Below the pieces are notes generated by a model. The model ran no database searches. It worked only from the letters and a program-made list of their open reading frames with translations, and had not been told where the DNA came from. A DNA stretch of 7,604 nt from Flavobacteriales bacterium UBA5933 (lineage in GTDB: Bacteria > Bacteroidota > Bacteroidia > Flavobacteriales > Weeksellaceae): positions 1 through 7,604 of the forward strand of contig DJDD01000084.1 of NCBI GenBank assembly GCA_002430925.1, written 5' to 3'. How positions within the stretch are numbered: position 1 is the stretch's first letter; each line of letters starts with the position of its first letter. This document shows positions 6,509 to 7,604 of the stretch, in pieces. The translations under genes and the position numbers were made by a program.

Positions 6509-7604
6509 AAATAGATCAACTAGCAAATAATGCGGTTATAAATCATTATACACCAGGAATGCAAATCTTGGTTGCTAAAGATGGTAAAGTGATTTATGAT
6601 AAAAGTTTTGGAGCACAAGATAAAAATTCTTCGGAAAAAGTAAAATGGACGGATTTATATGATTTAGCCTCTGTAACTAAAGTAACTGCAACTCTTCCAT
6701 TGTTAATGTTAGAAGTAGGTGATAACAAACTTAGTTTAGACCAAACATTAGGAGAAATAGATGAACAAGCTAAAAATACAAATAAATCAAACTTAACAGT
6801 AAGAGAAGTTTTAGCACATCAAGCAGGTTTGAAACCTTGGATTGGATTTTATAACGAAACAGTCAATGTAAAAAATGCTCGTTTGTATTTAGATTTTTAT
6901 TCACGTAAAAAAGATGAGGAGCATCAAATAAAAGTTACTGACAATATTTTTATTATTAATTCTATAAAAGATACTATTTACGAGGATATTTATAAATCGG
7001 CATTAGGAAAAAAAACATATCAATATTCAGATTTAGGGTATTATATCTTCAAAAAGAAATTAGAAAAAGATTTTCAACAAGGTTTAAATCAAATTGTACA
7101 AGAAAAATTTTATCAAGATTTGGGAATGTATCGAACAACGTTTAATCCAAAAGAAAAATTTTCTTTGAATGATATTGTTCCAACAGAATATGATAAAACC
7201 TACAGAAATCAATTAATACATGGTTTTGTACATGACCAAGGAGCTGCAATGATGGGAGGAATAGCTGCTCATGCTGGATTATTCTCTAATTCTATCGACT
7301 TAGCCAAACTAATGCAAATGTATTTGAATGGAGGAGAATATGGCGACCAGAAATATTTAGATTCTTCAGTTATACAAGAATTTACAAAGCAACAATTTAA
7401 GGGAAATCATAGAGGAGCAGGTTTCGATAAAATAACTAATCCATTACGAACAGGACCTTCAGCAGAAAGTTTTGGACATACAGGTTTCACAGGAACAATG
7501 GTTTGGGTTGACCCGAAATATAAAATAGTATATATTTTTCTTTCTAATAGAGTCAATGAAACTGTAGAGCCAAATTATCTTTCTATTAAAAAAGTAAGAG
7601 AAAA
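6502..7604 (+). CDS. Serine beta-lactamase-family (class C/S12-like) domain, back half of the split GH3 fusion; 3' end outside the window
   Basis: From 6502 the frame is open for 367 codons to the window edge, with no stop. The motifs of penicillin-recognising serine hydrolases are in order: SVTK at segment residues 57-60 (DLASVTKVTAT; nucleophile Ser and Lys), YSD at 175-177 (YSDLGYY, in place of Y-x-N), and HTG at 326-328 (FGHTGFTGTMVW, in place of KTG). AHQAGLKPW and MGGIAAHAGLFSNS are also typical of this family. HTG and YSD favour an esterase, D-Ala-peptidase or transpeptidase-like role over true antibiotic hydrolysis. The segment has no signal peptide and begins right at the frame break, so it depends on fusion to the GH3 half for export; an internal ATG (6559) would give a cytoplasmic product. 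This is best read as one gene with the upstream half, interrupted by a homopolymer frameshift. Confidence 0.88.

Overview
The window is a low-GC segment from a member of the Bacteroidota, most likely class Flavobacteriia. The evidence is the A/T-biased codon use, ATG starts without Shine-Dalgarno sequences, signal peptides ending in the Bacteroidota-typical A/G-Q, the NrdB-NrdA order with a short NrdA, and a GH3 plus beta-lactamase fusion typical of this phylum. Genus cannot be assigned from the sequence alone.

Layout. Positions 1-2158 hold the end of nrdB and a complete nrdA (class I ribonucleotide reductase), co-oriented and 45 bases apart, closed by a perfect 48-base palindrome that reads as an intrinsic terminator. 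Positions 2262-3572 are a decayed, gene-poor stretch. It holds an unknown soluble-domain-plus-membrane protein broken by an in-frame TAA, a short secreted-protein ORF whose last 18 residues are encoded by a repeat, and two inverted copies of a roughly 111-base structured module. Positions 3573-4649 (minus strand) encode a TerC/Alx-family membrane protein. It is divergent from the last locus, 4760-7604, a secreted GH3 glycosidase (NagZ-like) joined to a serine beta-lactamase-family domain. That locus is split at a run of nine A and continues past the window edge.

The most interesting element is the pair of modules at 3213-3324 (minus) and 3440-3550 (plus). Their flanks are similar and their central hairpins differ completely. 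The outer stem (GCAAT/ATTGC against GCGTT/AACGC) and a small GAA-loop hairpin (ACC/GGT against CCG/CGG) change in both strands so that pairing is kept. This points to a selected RNA or single-stranded-DNA structure, such as a REP-like mobile element or a structured 3'-end RNA, rather than random spacer.

Functionally, nrdB and nrdA act together in dNTP synthesis. TerC/Alx is probably a manganese or other metal exporter. The GH3/beta-lactamase protein probably acts on peptidoglycan-derived muropeptides in the cell envelope. Nothing shows that these loci form one pathway. Two coding interruptions (2640 and about 6501) each lie in or beside an A-run and could be real mutations, recoding sites or sequence errors.
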